A stretch of 48,897 bases of DNA from Deltaproteobacteria bacterium (lineage in GTDB: Bacteria; Myxococcota; JACPTQ01), in contig JACPTQ010000047.1 of assembly GCA_016192705.1 (NCBI GenBank), forward strand, positions 1 to 48,897, read 5' to 3'. Both the position numbers and the translations under genes were made by a program. Numbering within the stretch: position 1 is the stretch's first letter; every line of letters begins with the position of its first letter. Below the pieces are notes generated by a model. The model was not told where the DNA came from and did no database searches. It was given only the letters and a program-made list of their open reading frames with translations. This document shows, piece after piece, positions 39,533 to 48,263 of the stretch.

Positions 39533-40951
39533 TCATTTGACGCCGGACGTTTCCGATTCTTCCAGCGAGGCGTCGCCCTCGTCGGTCGCGATTCCCAGGC
39601 GTTTTAAGATTCGATGCAGGGCCGCACGCGTGATACCAGCGGCGCGCGCAGCCGCGCTCACGTTTCCACCCCACTCGCCCATAACATGCTCAACGTACCG
39701 ACGCTGAAACCGCTCAACGGCGCGTCGCTTCGCTTCTTCGTACGCGATGGCTCCCTCGCCTTCCGGCTGCCACCCAACATCGTCTTCCTCAAGAACGATG
39801 TCAGCGGGCCCAATCTCCGAGCCCGCGCACATAAGGGCCGCGCGCTCAATGACGTTCTGCAACTCGCGCACGTTGCCGGGCCAGTCGTGCGAAATGAGGA
39901 GCCGCAGCGCGCCCGGAGCGAGTCGCTTGGGCGGGGCTGACGGCGCGGCCCCGAGGCGATCCAAAAACGTGTGCGCCAGGAGCCCGATGTCCTCCATGCG
40001 ATCGCGAAGCGGCGGAACGTGAAGCCGCATGACCGAGAGACGATAGTACAGGTCTTGACGGAGCTTCCCTTCAGCGACCAAGCGACGCGGGTCCACGTTG
40101 GTCGCCGCGACAATTCGCGCGTCGGCACGCACCGGCGTTGACGCCCCAACCGGAACAACTTCGCGCTCCTGCAACGCACGGAGAAGTTTCCCTTGCACGC
40201 CGAGGGGCATGCTCGACACTTCGTCGATAAAGAGCGTCCCGCCATCGGCCTCGACGAAGAGCCCTTTGCGGTCGCGATCGGCGCCCGTGTACGCCCCCTT
40301 TCGCGCGCCGAAAAGCTCGGCCTCGACAATCCCCTCGGGAAGCGCCGCGGCGTTGAACGCAACGAACGGACCCGCGCGACGCCCGCTCTCCGCATGGATC
40401 GCCCGCGCGACCAGCTCCTTGCCGGTTCCGCTTTCGCCAAAAATGAGAACGGTCGCGTTGGTCGGCGCGACACGTTTCACCGCGTCGATGACCGCGCGCA
40501 TAGCCCGTTCGCGCCCGGCGATTCCATGAAAGCTCGTCTCTGCCGAGAGTTCTGATTTGAGTCGCGCAATTTCATCTTCGTCGCCCATCTCTTTGATGGC
40601 GCGTCCGACGATATGAAGAAGTTCGTCGCTGTTGAACGGCTTCGTGATGTAGTCAAACGCGCCGCGCTTCATCGCGTCGACAGCCGACTCGATCGTGCCG
40701 AACGCCGTGAACAGAATGACGCGCGTCCGCGGCCACCGCTGACAGACGGCGTCGAGGAGCGAGAGACCGTCGCGACCCGGCATCCGAATGTCGGACAGAA
40801 CGAGGTCGGCTGGGTGCTCCTCCATGCGGGAAAGCGCGTCCTCCGCGGAGTGCGCGATCGCGATGTCGGTCGACACCGGCGACAGCACGAGGGCCACGCC
40901 CCGCGCGAGATCGCGCTTGTCATCGACAACGAGAATCGCGGGCCCGCTCAC
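39533..40951 (-). CDS. NtrC-family sigma-54 response regulator
   Basis: 472 residues from a GTG overlapping the kinase stop (GTGA). REC (~5-120): VVDDKRD, phospho-Asp in LVLSDIRMPGRDG, ILFTAFGT, YITKPFNSDEL. AAA+ (~145-375): Walker A GESGTGKE, sigma-54 loop GAYTGA (Tyr in place of the usual Phe), Walker B TLFIDEVS, WPGNVRELQ. Fis HTH at ~420-460. Activates sigma-54 promoters after phosphorylation by the coupled RegB-like kinase. The Tyr variant of GAFTGA occurs in some natural activators and usually stays active. Likely targets: narK and perhaps the hemerythrin gene. Confidence 0.95.
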   Translation of the reverse strand: MSGPAILVVDDKRDLARGVALVLSPVSTDIAIAHSAEDALSRMEEHPADLVLSDIRMPGRDGLSLLDAVCQRWPRTRVILFTAFGTIESAVDAMKRGAFDYITKPFNSDELLHIVGRAIKEMGDEDEIARLKSELSAETSFHGIAGRERAMRAVIDAVKRVAPTNATVLIFGESGTGKELVARAIHAESGRRAGPFVAFNAAALPEGIVEAELFGARKGAYTGADRDRKGLFVEADGGTLFIDEVSSMPLGVQGKLLRALQEREVVPVGASTPVRADARIVAATNVDPRRLVAEGKLRQDLYYRLSVMRLHVPPLRDRMEDIGLLAHTFLDRLGAAPSAPPKRLAPGALRLLISHDWPGNVRELQNVIERAALMCAGSEIGPADIVLEEDDVGWQPEGEGAIAYEEAKRRAVERFQRRYVEHVMGEWGGNVSAAARAAGITRAALHRILKRLGIATDEGDASLEESETSGVK

Positions 40952-42930
40952 GATGCCACCCGATCGCTCTTCAAATCACCCGCGCGTGGTGCCACCCTTG
41001 GAGCGACGCCCGGCAGTTCGATGACAAACGTCGTCCCTTCCTTTGGGCGCGTCAAAAACGAAATGGTTCCGCCGTGCGCGACGATGATGTCCTGGACAAT
41101 CGCGAGCCCGAGCCCGGTCCCCTCGGCTTTGGTCGTGAAAAACGCCGAAAAAACCTGGTCGCGGTTTTCGTCGCTGATTCCCGTCCCCGTGTCCACGACT
41201 TCGACGCGCGTCCCGGCGTTCGCGCCGCGCAAAACCCGAAAGGTGAGCGCGCCTCCTTTCGGCATCGCCTCGATCGCGTTCAGCCCGAGATTGACGAGCA
41301 CCTGCCGCAATTGGTCCGCGTCACCCATCGTCCCCACCTCTTCGTCACCCTCGCGCGCCATGACGACGCTCGCTTCACGCGCCTTGGGCTCGAGCGTACG
41401 AATCACATCGGCGACAAGCTCACCCAAGTCGACCGCACGCCGCTCGGGCGTGCGTTGGCGCGCATACTCAAGGAGCTCGCGCAAAGTCCGTTTACAGAGG
41501 TTCGCGTTTCGAAGCACCGTCTCAAGATGCTCGGCGAGCGGATGCGCTGCATCGACCTGTTTCAACGCGTGCTGAGCAAACAGCGCGATGGCCCCAAGCG
41601 GATTATTGAGCTCATGCGCAAGCCCAGCTGCCATCTTCCCGACGACCGCCATCTTCTCTTGCTGCATTCTGACTTTCTGGGCCGCAACACGCTCCGTCAC
41701 ATCACGCGCGACCATCACAACGCCCCGCAGCGCCCCGTCCGCGTCGCACACACGCGCGTAACTCGCCTCAAACGTGCGCCCGCCCAATTCAAAAACCGGA
41801 TGAAACTCAAAGTCCCTCGGCGCCATCAACTTCTCACGCATCTCAGCCCATTTTTCTGGGCGGTGGCACGCCGTGAGCACGCCCTTTTCCGGCGCGCCGC
41901 CCGGCCAAAGGCGCACGGCCGCCTGGTTGTAAAACCGCACGTTGCTGTTCGGTTCGACGAAAAGAACCGCGTCGGCCATGCAATCGATGATGGCCTGGAG
42001 ATTCTGGCGCTCCTCGTGAATTGCGACGCGCGCCCGCTCGAGCTCTACGGCCTGCGACGTCAACGTCTCAGTCGCCTGAACAAGTCGCGCGTGCTCTGCG
42101 TGAAGAACGCGCACAAGTGCACGCACAACGTAGCCGCCCGCGATCACGATGAGCGCGACCGCAAATCCCGCCGCGAGCTGGAGGCTCCAGTCGCCGCGAC
42201 CGGCGCACGCGCCACGCGCATCTAAAAGGCAGCCCGGTGCCGCAAGACCGCTCGACTCAACCGCCGTCACCGCAAGCACAAACCCGGCGATTCCAACTCC
42301 GACGCGCCGTGCGAGGCGAGGATCGAGCGCGATCCCAGCCACCGCCGCATGGAGCACGAAGAAGCCGGCGAACGGGTTGGTCATTCCGCCCGCGTGATGC
42401 AGAAACCACCCAAGGATGGCGACGTCGCTCGCAAGCTGAAGCACGATGGCGCGGGGCGATGCCAAGCGACGCGCTCCAACGACGCGCAAGGCAATGTTGA
42501 AGCCAACAAGCGCCGCGACGCCGGCCCACAGCGCGGGGATCGAGTTTGCGTCGACACGACGACTGACGACCGTTGCGATGGCCACGACGAGGGCCGACAC
42601 AAGAACGGCGACCCATCGCAGCGCGAGCAACCATCGAACGAGCGATTCATGCGTCGGGCCCGGACCCCGCACCTTACCAAGCGCGTCGTCTTCACTCGCG
42701 CGCTCTATCGAAGGAACCGCGAACCTGAGAAGGTAGATCGCGGTCGCCGCGGTCGCGAGGAGCGATGCAGCGAGTCCGCGGAGGCCGTGGGCGATGTTGA
42801 GGTCGGCAACCGCGAGGCTCGAGAGAAGAAAACGTTCGACCAATTCGTAAGTGACAAAAACACCAGCACTAACAGCCGCCCACAGAAAGGCGGAAACCAG
42901 GATATGCCTCGCAACGGCTCGGCGCTTCAT
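40948..42930 (-). CDS. RegB-like membrane histidine kinase with PAS domain
   Basis: About 660 residues from the ATG at 42930; the open frame goes on to 43044 but that would overlap the divergent hemerythrin gene, so the shorter form is preferred. Two N-terminal hydrophobic segments, then a six-helix-like membrane block containing HHAGGMTNPFAGFF, the GGxxNPF quinone-binding motif of RegB/PrrB. Then a coiled linker, a PAS domain (~335-450; IIDCMADAVLFVEPNSNVRF) and HisKA (KMAAGLAHELNNPLGAIA) plus HATPase_c (LVNLGLNAIEAMPKGG, GTGISDENRDQVF, GTGLGLAIVQDI). It probably senses the redox state of the quinone pool. RegB normally lacks PAS and pairs with RegA, not NtrC. Confidence 0.9.
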   Translation of the reverse strand: MKRRAVARHILVSAFLWAAVSAGVFVTYELVERFLLSSLAVADLNIAHGLRGLAASLLATAATAIYLLRFAVPSIERASEDDALGKVRGPGPTHESLVRWLLALRWVAVLVSALVVAIATVVSRRVDANSIPALWAGVAALVGFNIALRVVGARRLASPRAIVLQLASDVAILGWFLHHAGGMTNPFAGFFVLHAAVAGIALDPRLARRVGVGIAGFVLAVTAVESSGLAAPGCLLDARGACAGRGDWSLQLAAGFAVALIVIAGGYVVRALVRVLHAEHARLVQATETLTSQAVELERARVAIHEERQNLQAIIDCMADAVLFVEPNSNVRFYNQAAVRLWPGGAPEKGVLTACHRPEKWAEMREKLMAPRDFEFHPVFELGGRTFEASYARVCDADGALRGVVMVARDVTERVAAQKVRMQQEKMAVVGKMAAGLAHELNNPLGAIALFAQHALKQVDAAHPLAEHLETVLRNANLCKRTLRELLEYARQRTPERRAVDLGELVADVIRTLEPKAREASVVMAREGDEEVGTMGDADQLRQVLVNLGLNAIEAMPKGGALTFRVLRGANAGTRVEVVDTGTGISDENRDQVFSAFFTTKAEGTGLGLAIVQDIIVAHGGTISFLTRPKEGTTFVIELPGVAPRVAPRAGDLKSDRVAS

Positions 42931-42937
42931 CTCGGCG

Positions 42938-42953
42938 TGGTTTTGCAATTGCG
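42938..42953 (+). promoter_or_regulatory. possible sigma-54 promoter of the hemerythrin gene
   Basis: TGGTTTTGCAATTGCG: GG (42939-42940) and GC (42951-42952) exactly 10 bp apart, with a TTGC -12 element; the CAC after the -24 GG is replaced by TTT. Predicted start near 42963, giving a ~69-nt leader before the ATG at 43032. Weaker than the narK site, so tentative. Confidence 0.4.
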
Positions 42954-43031
42954 ATGCCCACGGGTCTTGCGCCCCGAGCCACACAGGGCGTACAAAATGG
43001 GAGAGAAGAGACTGGACGAGGAGACAGACCC

Positions 43032-43589
43032 ATGCCTGTAACACTTGGAATACGCCGTTGCCAGACTGGCCCCGGCGACTCGGTCGATGCGCTCCTCGAA
43101 TGCCACGACCGAATTCGGCGGTTCGTCGCGACCGCGCGGCGCCTTGCGGGTGCGCCCAATGTTCCGGCTGAGCAAATTACCGAGGCAGCGGCGAGTGTTC
43201 GTCGCTACTTCACTGAAGACCTGCCGCTTCACAGCACCGACGAAGACGCATCGGTGGCGCCGCGTCTCCTCGCGTTAACGCTCCCGGTCGACGTGCGCGA
43301 AGCGGTTCAGGCGATGACCGGCCAGCACGACACGCTTCACGAGACGATCCGCCAGCTTTCAGTCGGATGGGCCGAGGTCGCGCACGACGCGGCGGCCTTG
43401 CCAGGCCTAGCTTCGACGCTTTCGCCCCTTTCGGCGACTTTAGACACACTGTTCGGCGTTCACCTGGCGATGGAGGAAAACACCGTGTTTCCAGCGATTC
43501 GCGCGCTCCTTCCAGCCGCTGAACGCGACGCCATTCTCGTCGAGATTCGGGCTCGGCGCGACACACGCCGCACGGCGAAAATCGGCTAA
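43032..43589 (+). CDS. hemerythrin HHE-domain protein
   Basis: About 185 residues from the ATG at 43032 after AGGAGA; the upstream open frame to 42954 is not used. Four-helix bundle with the iron ligands in order: LLECHDRIRRF, LPLHSTDEDA, GQHDTLHE, FGVHLAMEENTVFPAI. The family binds a di-iron centre and reacts with O2 or NO; many members protect or repair Fe-S clusters under nitrosative stress (RIC/YtfE relatives). Divergent from the RegB-like kinase, with a possible sigma-54 promoter. Confidence 0.9.
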   Translation: MPVTLGIRRCQTGPGDSVDALLECHDRIRRFVATARRLAGAPNVPAEQITEAAASVRRYFTEDLPLHSTDEDASVAPRLLALTLPVDVREAVQAMTGQHDTLHETIRQLSVGWAEVAHDAAALPGLASTLSPLSATLDTLFGVHLAMEENTVFPAIRALLPAAERDAILVEIRARRDTRRTAKIG

Positions 43590-43685
43590 CCCGCACCCTA
43601 TGCGGTTATCGCGTCACGTGGCCGCAATCATTTCGCGCGGCAAAGCTCGCTCCACCTTTCCGCCATCGCCCGCGCATCCGCACTT

Positions 43686-43701
43686 CCATCCCGTGGGATG
43701 G
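43686..43701. promoter_or_regulatory. 16-bp dyad upstream of the reductase gene
   Basis: CCATCCC (43686-43692) and GGGATGG (43695-43701) around a 2-bp centre. It lies ~83 bp before the reductase start in a 194-bp gap that holds no other gene. Could be a regulator site. No GG-N10-GC promoter of good quality was found here. Confidence 0.35.
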
Positions 43702-43783
43702 GTTCGACTCACGCATGCGGCGCGGAGTCTATCGCCAAAGAAAAAACGGCGAGCGGCCCCAAACTGCGGTACGAATATCCACC

Positions 43784-44791
43784 ATGACAAAGACCGAACC
43801 GAAAGCTCTCGAGCGATTCGACCTGACGATCATCGGCGCGGGCCCCGTTGGAATGTACGCGGCTTACTACGCGGGGTTTCGACGCCTCAAAACCAAACTC
43901 ATCGACAGCTTAAACGAGCTCGGCGGCCAGGTCGTTGCACTCTACCCAGAGAAATCGATTCACGACGTTGCAGGCTTCCCGGACATCCGCGGCAAGGATC
44001 TCGTTCGGATGCTCGAACGCCAAATGTCGCAATTCCACACCACCATTGCACTCGGCGAGCGCGCCCAATCGCTCACGCGCGAATCCGACGGCACCCTCAA
44101 CATCGAAACGGACAAGTCGTGCCACCGCTCGAAAGCGGTCCTCATCGCGGGCGGACTCGGCCTTTTCACACCACGAAAATTTGACAACCCCGCGGTCGAC
44201 CAGTGGGAATGGCGCGGGCTGACCCACGGCGTCACCGACCTCCACGATTTCGACTTGAAACGCGTCGTCGTGGTGGGCGGCGGCGACAGCGCCGTCGACT
44301 GGGCGCTCCATCTGCACCGCAACGCGGCCCACGTCACGCTCGTCCACCGGACCGACCGGTTTCGCGCGCACGAAGATTCCGTCGCAAAAGTCTTCGACGC
44401 GGTCGACGTCAAGACGTTCCACACGGTTGTCGCAGTCCACGGCGAACATGAAATCCAAGAGGTCGAGATTCAGTCAACAAAAACTGGCGAACGATCGACG
44501 ATTCATGCCGACCGCGTCGTTGCGTGCCTCGGCTTCCTGTCGAACCCTGGCCCCATTGCCAACTGGGGACTCGCGCTTGAAAACGATGGGATTCAGGTGT
44601 CGATTCGCATGGAAAGCTCGGTGCCCGGCGTCTACGCGGCAGGCGACATGGCGCAGTACGCGGGCAAACCCAAGCTGATCAGCGTTGGGTTCGGCGAAGC
44701 GGCGGTCGCGGTCAACAACGCAGCCGTCTACATCGACCCTACGAAGCGCGTTTTTCCCGGGCATTCAAGCAACAAGCCGGCTGAAAAGTAG
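43784..44791 (+). CDS. ferredoxin/flavodoxin-NADP+ reductase-like flavoprotein (TrxR-type)
   Basis: About 335 residues from the ATG at 43784. FAD motif IIGAGPVGMYAAYYAGF, LNELGGQVVALYPEKSIHDV as in YumC-type reductases, NADP motif VVVGGGDSAVDWAL, VACLGFLSNPGP, and the C-terminal FAD contact GVYAAGDMAQYAGKPKLISVGFGEAA. The thioredoxin reductase CxxC pair is absent at its usual place, so transfer to ferredoxin or flavodoxin is expected. The frame is open back to 43715 with no better start. Its place beside hemerythrin and nitrate genes suggests a supply of reducing power (inference). Confidence 0.9.
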   Translation: MTKTEPKALERFDLTIIGAGPVGMYAAYYAGFRRLKTKLIDSLNELGGQVVALYPEKSIHDVAGFPDIRGKDLVRMLERQMSQFHTTIALGERAQSLTRESDGTLNIETDKSCHRSKAVLIAGGLGLFTPRKFDNPAVDQWEWRGLTHGVTDLHDFDLKRVVVVGGGDSAVDWALHLHRNAAHVTLVHRTDRFRAHEDSVAKVFDAVDVKTFHTVVAVHGEHEIQEVEIQSTKTGERSTIHADRVVACLGFLSNPGPIANWGLALENDGIQVSIRMESSVPGVYAAGDMAQYAGKPKLISVGFGEAAVAVNNAAVYIDPTKRVFPGHSSNKPAEK

Positions 44792-44830
44792 CAGGATGCT
44801 GAAAAAGTGGATTCTGTAGGTTGCTCAAAA

Positions 44831-44931
44831 ACGTCCAGATGCAAGGCAGGCGCGGAAAGCCGCGAGCTGACGCTGTATTCAGATATACGCGGAAGCGAGC
44901 GGCGACGCGCCAACGCCGCAGATGGGCGTTT
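44831..44931 (+). repeat. ~100-bp dispersed inverted-repeat element, copy 2
   Basis: The same element as at 16578-16679 in the opposite orientation; they differ at only a few positions (for example GTCC for GCCC near the left end, CTGACG for CGGACG, GGCGACG for GGCGGCG). It is preceded by GCAGGATGCTGAAAAAG (44791-44807), which often flanks this kind of repeat in deltaproteobacteria. It lies between the reductase and the large surface-protein gene and reaches to 33 bp before the latter's start, so it could affect its leader. Confidence 0.85.
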
Positions 44932-44963
44932 TATGCGGACGCGCGGCAAGCACCGGACGACGA

Positions 44964-47900
44964 ATGAACGCTAAACCTTTTCGCAATCGGTTCATTCTCG
45001 CGGCCGGCGCCGCCGCAGCGCTTTGGGGTACGCCGCGCCCCGTCCTCGCCGATCCGTTTCAAGACTCGACCTTCGTCACGTCGACACCCAGCTCGGCTGT
45101 TCTCGTCGTCGTCCGCGAACGGTACGACTCGGCCACCGCTCGGCAGTCAATCTACTTTCGGTTGAACCACGCAAGCGCGACGGCGCGGTCCGCGTTCGCC
45201 GCGATCGTGTTTGACGGCGTCACGGTGCAGAGCGTCCTCACAACGGCCGCGGAGGTCGACGGCTCCGACGCGACGTGGGGAATTGCGAGCGCAGCAACGT
45301 ACGGGAACGGAACCGCGGGGCGCGGGCTCGAAGGAACGCCGCTCACACAGTCGCCCAACTCTGATTCGTTGCGGTTCGTGAACGGCGCCGGCTCCGCGAC
45401 GCTCAATTTCTGGATGCGCTCGACGACCGACATCGACGACTTCCGCGTCATCGTGCAGCACACGTCGCCACTCACACGGGCGCGCTTCTCTATGCGACTT
45501 TGCGGCGCGTGGAACGAAGTCAACGTCTGTAGCCCCGCGCCCGAAGGTTGGCCGGCCGGCGACGCGATCTTTTTTCATATCGGCAGCACCACCACCTCCA
45601 CGGCACCGGACGACGGCGATTTTTTTCTTTTTGACTCAGCGTTTTACGGCGACTCATTCGTGAAACTCGTCGTCAAAGATTTTGACATCGAAGAAGTCGG
45701 GTGCGGGGTCCAAACATCGCCCGCGTCCGCACCCATTTTGAGTCTTGGCAGCGCACAGTCCGGCACATCCACCAGCGTCACGACTTTCACCGCGAACAAC
45801 AGCTCGTCGGGTGGGCTTTTGTGCAGCGGCTCGTCGGACATCGCGGGCGACAACGGGCGCGATATGGAGCCGAACGGCGCGGCCGTAAACGCCAACACAA
45901 ACCTCGCGTCGCTCAAACACATCACGTCGGCCCTCGTCAGCGATGCCGGCGCATCGATTCCGCTGCCAAATGTTTTTGTGGTCGGGCACCCGTCGGCCCT
46001 CGCGGTCGGCGAGCGAATGGCGATTGGCGTTTACGTGACGGTGCCCGGCGGCCAAGCACCCGATGTTTACGAAGGCCTCCTCGCCACGTACGAAGACAGC
46101 AACGGGAACAGCGCCATCGACGGCACGGAGCCAGCCGAGTACCTCACGCTCCGCGTCACGGTGGTTGCGCCGCCTGACGCGGGACCCGACGCGGGACCTG
46201 ACGCGGGACCCGACGCGGGCGAAGACGGTGGCGCCGATGCGGGTGAAGACGGCGGTGCCGACGCGGGCGATGACGGTGGCACCGATGCCGGACCGGATGC
46301 GGGTGCGGACGACGGCGGCATCGACGGTGGGGACGGAGGAGCAGATGGAGGAACCACCGACGGAGGTGTCGACGGTGGCACGGACGGCGGCTCCGCCTTT
46401 GATTACGGCTATTTGCGCGGCGGTTGCGTGTGTGGAGCCGGACTCTTCTCCCTGAATGACGCCCTCTCCGGAATCTTGCCCATCGCGATCGTGATCGCCC
46501 TGTTGTTAATCCGTGCGCGCCGCCGTGGCGCAGCGCTGATCGTCGCACTTGCAGTTTCGCTTGGCGTCGCGACTCTGCCCAGCAACGCCAACGCACAAGG
46601 CGCCGACATCCAAAATTTCAAACCCGCCGCGGGCGGTGGACGCTTCGTCACAACGACCGACGCACGAACGCTTGGACAATGGGGGCTGCATTTTGCCTTC
46701 AATTTGTCCTACGGCAAAGACCCGCTCATCTATTACAAGAACGGGAAGAAGACGAGCGACGTCGTCGCCAACCAAATCGGCGCCGAGCTCGCCGCTGCGG
46801 TCGGCCTCTTCAATTTTCTCGACATCGACGTCGCCGTCCCAGTCGCCATGGAGTCGGGACGCTCGGCCGACCTTGCCTCGGCGCTCCCCATTGCCGCGAT
46901 GGGAAACGTCCGCACGGCCCTCAAGCTGCGGATCCTCGACGGCCGAAGAAAGCTGGTCGGGCTTTCATTCCACTCTGAAGTTACCGTCCCGACGGGCTCA
47001 ATTTCGGCGCTCACGGGATCGGGTTCCGTCGAATACGCTCCGTCGCTCGCGTTGAGCGTTGGCACCAACGTTTTCGCGATGGCGCTTAACGTCGGCTACC
47101 GCGTTCGTGCCGCGAGTCAAGTCGCGGGATTCACCTATGACGACGAAATCTTTTATCGACTCGGCCTCGCGCTTCGCCTCAAGAAGCCACCGTTTCACCT
47201 CGTCGCCGAAGGCTTCGCTGCAACAAGTGCCGTGCGGCCATGGCAGTCCGAGGTTGAGAATCCGGCCGAGGGCTTTGTCGGGTTTCGCTTCCCGTTCGGC
47301 AAAGGTTTCCTCTTCACGTTTGGCGCTGGCGGCTCGCTCCTTCCCGGATATGGAACACCGGCCGTACGCGTCATGTCGGGATTTGCGTACCTTCCCGAAA
47401 AAGCCGAGCCTGAGCCGGTCGTCATTCCGCCGGAGATTCGCAAAGACCCTCCGCTCGAAGACGCGAGCGCGGACGACGACGGCGACGGAATCCCAAATGG
47501 CCGCGACCTTTGTCCGTACGAGTCCGATCTCCGCGATGGCAAGGCCCCGCCCGAGCCGCGCGACGGGTGCCCGGTTCCTGTGATCGACACCGACGGCGAC
47601 GGCGTCCCCGACAAGGACGATCTCTGCCCCACCGTCTTTGGACTCGCGGAAAACCGTGGCTGCCCGATCGTCGACCGTGACTTCGACGGGATTCCAGACA
47701 AAGACGACAAGTGCCCACTCGACCCCGATTTGCGCTCAGGCGATTCGAAGCGCGACGGCTGCCCAATCGTCGACAGCGACGGCGACGGCATCCCGGACAT
47801 TTTCGACAAGTGCCCCAAAGAACCGACAAGCGGCGACGTCCCCATCGACGAGCATGGTTGCCCGCAAAAGGGCCAGGCGCTCGTCCTACTCAAGGCGGAC

Positions 47901-48263
47901 CGAATCGTCCTCAAGCAGAAGATCCGGTTCTACCCAGGAACCGCAAAGATGCGCGAGGAATCACTCCCCATCCTCGACCAAGTCGTCTCGCTTTTGAAGC
48001 GCCATGAGAACATCGCGAAGTTTCGAATCGATGGACACACCGAGCGCGTTTTCAAAGACCAGAAGAAAAACGTCGTCCTGTCGGAGCAAATGGCGGAGTC
48101 CGTGCGAAAAATCTTGATCGAGCGCGGAATTCACGCGGACCGGTTGGCGGTTTTCGGTTATGGCCAGCGTCGACCGATTGCGTCGCACAAGACGGTCGTT
48201 GGCAAGGAAGAGAACCGGCGCGTCGAATTCGTTATCATTGAACGTGGAGGCGCGAAGGAATGA
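44964..48263 (+). CDS. MYXO-CTERM-like surface protein fused in frame to an OmpA-type barrel protein
   Basis: About 1099 residues. Signal peptide (FILAAGAAAALWGTPRPVLA); beta-rich surface region (~25-400); Asp-Ala-Gly/Asp-Gly-Gly repeats (~402-477); GGCVCGAG (~487) followed by a hydrophobic segment (LPIAIVIALLLI) and RARRR, i.e. a MYXO-CTERM-like sorting signal that should end a protein. The frame goes on: RRR, a second hydrophobic stretch (ALIVALAVSLGVATLP) and SNANAQ, a signal-peptide-like segment, then a beta-barrel (~546-810), about five thrombospondin-3 Ca2+ repeats (DTDGDGVPDKDDLCP type) and an OmpA C-terminal peptidoglycan-binding domain (IDGHTER, VFGYGQRRPI, NRRVEF). No internal ribosome site was found. 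Followed by a coupled OmpA-domain gene (ATGA). Confidence 0.85.
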   Translation: MNAKPFRNRFILAAGAAAALWGTPRPVLADPFQDSTFVTSTPSSAVLVVVRERYDSATARQSIYFRLNHASATARSAFAAIVFDGVTVQSVLTTAAEVDGSDATWGIASAATYGNGTAGRGLEGTPLTQSPNSDSLRFVNGAGSATLNFWMRSTTDIDDFRVIVQHTSPLTRARFSMRLCGAWNEVNVCSPAPEGWPAGDAIFFHIGSTTTSTAPDDGDFFLFDSAFYGDSFVKLVVKDFDIEEVGCGVQTSPASAPILSLGSAQSGTSTSVTTFTANNSSSGGLLCSGSSDIAGDNGRDMEPNGAAVNANTNLASLKHITSALVSDAGASIPLPNVFVVGHPSALAVGERMAIGVYVTVPGGQAPDVYEGLLATYEDSNGNSAIDGTEPAEYLTLRVTVVAPPDAGPDAGPDAGPDAGEDGGADAGEDGGADAGDDGGTDAGPDAGADDGGIDGGDGGADGGTTDGGVDGGTDGGSAFDYGYLRGGCVCGAGLFSLNDALSGILPIAIVIALLLIRARRRGAALIVALAVSLGVATLPSNANAQGADIQNFKPAAGGGRFVTTTDARTLGQWGLHFAFNLSYGKDPLIYYKNGKKTSDVVANQIGAELAAAVGLFNFLDIDVAVPVAMESGRSADLASALPIAAMGNVRTALKLRILDGRRKLVGLSFHSEVTVPTGSISALTGSGSVEYAPSLALSVGTNVFAMALNVGYRVRAASQVAGFTYDDEIFYRLGLALRLKKPPFHLVAEGFAATSAVRPWQSEVENPAEGFVGFRFPFGKGFLFTFGAGGSLLPGYGTPAVRVMSGFAYLPEKAEPEPVVIPPEIRKDPPLEDASADDDGDGIPNGRDLCPYESDLRDGKAPPEPRDGCPVPVIDTDGDGVPDKDDLCPTVFGLAENRGCPIVDRDFDGIPDKDDKCPLDPDLRSGDSKRDGCPIVDSDGDGIPDIFDKCPKEPTSGDVPIDEHGCPQKGQALVLLKADRIVLKQKIRFYPGTAKMREESLPILDQVVSLLKRHENIAKFRIDGHTERVFKDQKKNVVLSEQMAESVRKILIERGIHADRLAVFGYGQRRPIASHKTVVGKEENRRVEFVIIERGGAKE

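Noticed and set aside
43045-43283. Start of the RegB-like kinase at 43044
   Set aside because: It would overlap the hemerythrin start on the other strand; the ATG at 42930 directly precedes the first hydrophobic segment.
46067-46381. Minus-strand Pro/Ser-rich frame (104 aa)
   Set aside because: It is the mirror image of the Asp-Ala-Gly repeat tract; no ribosome site and no independent content.
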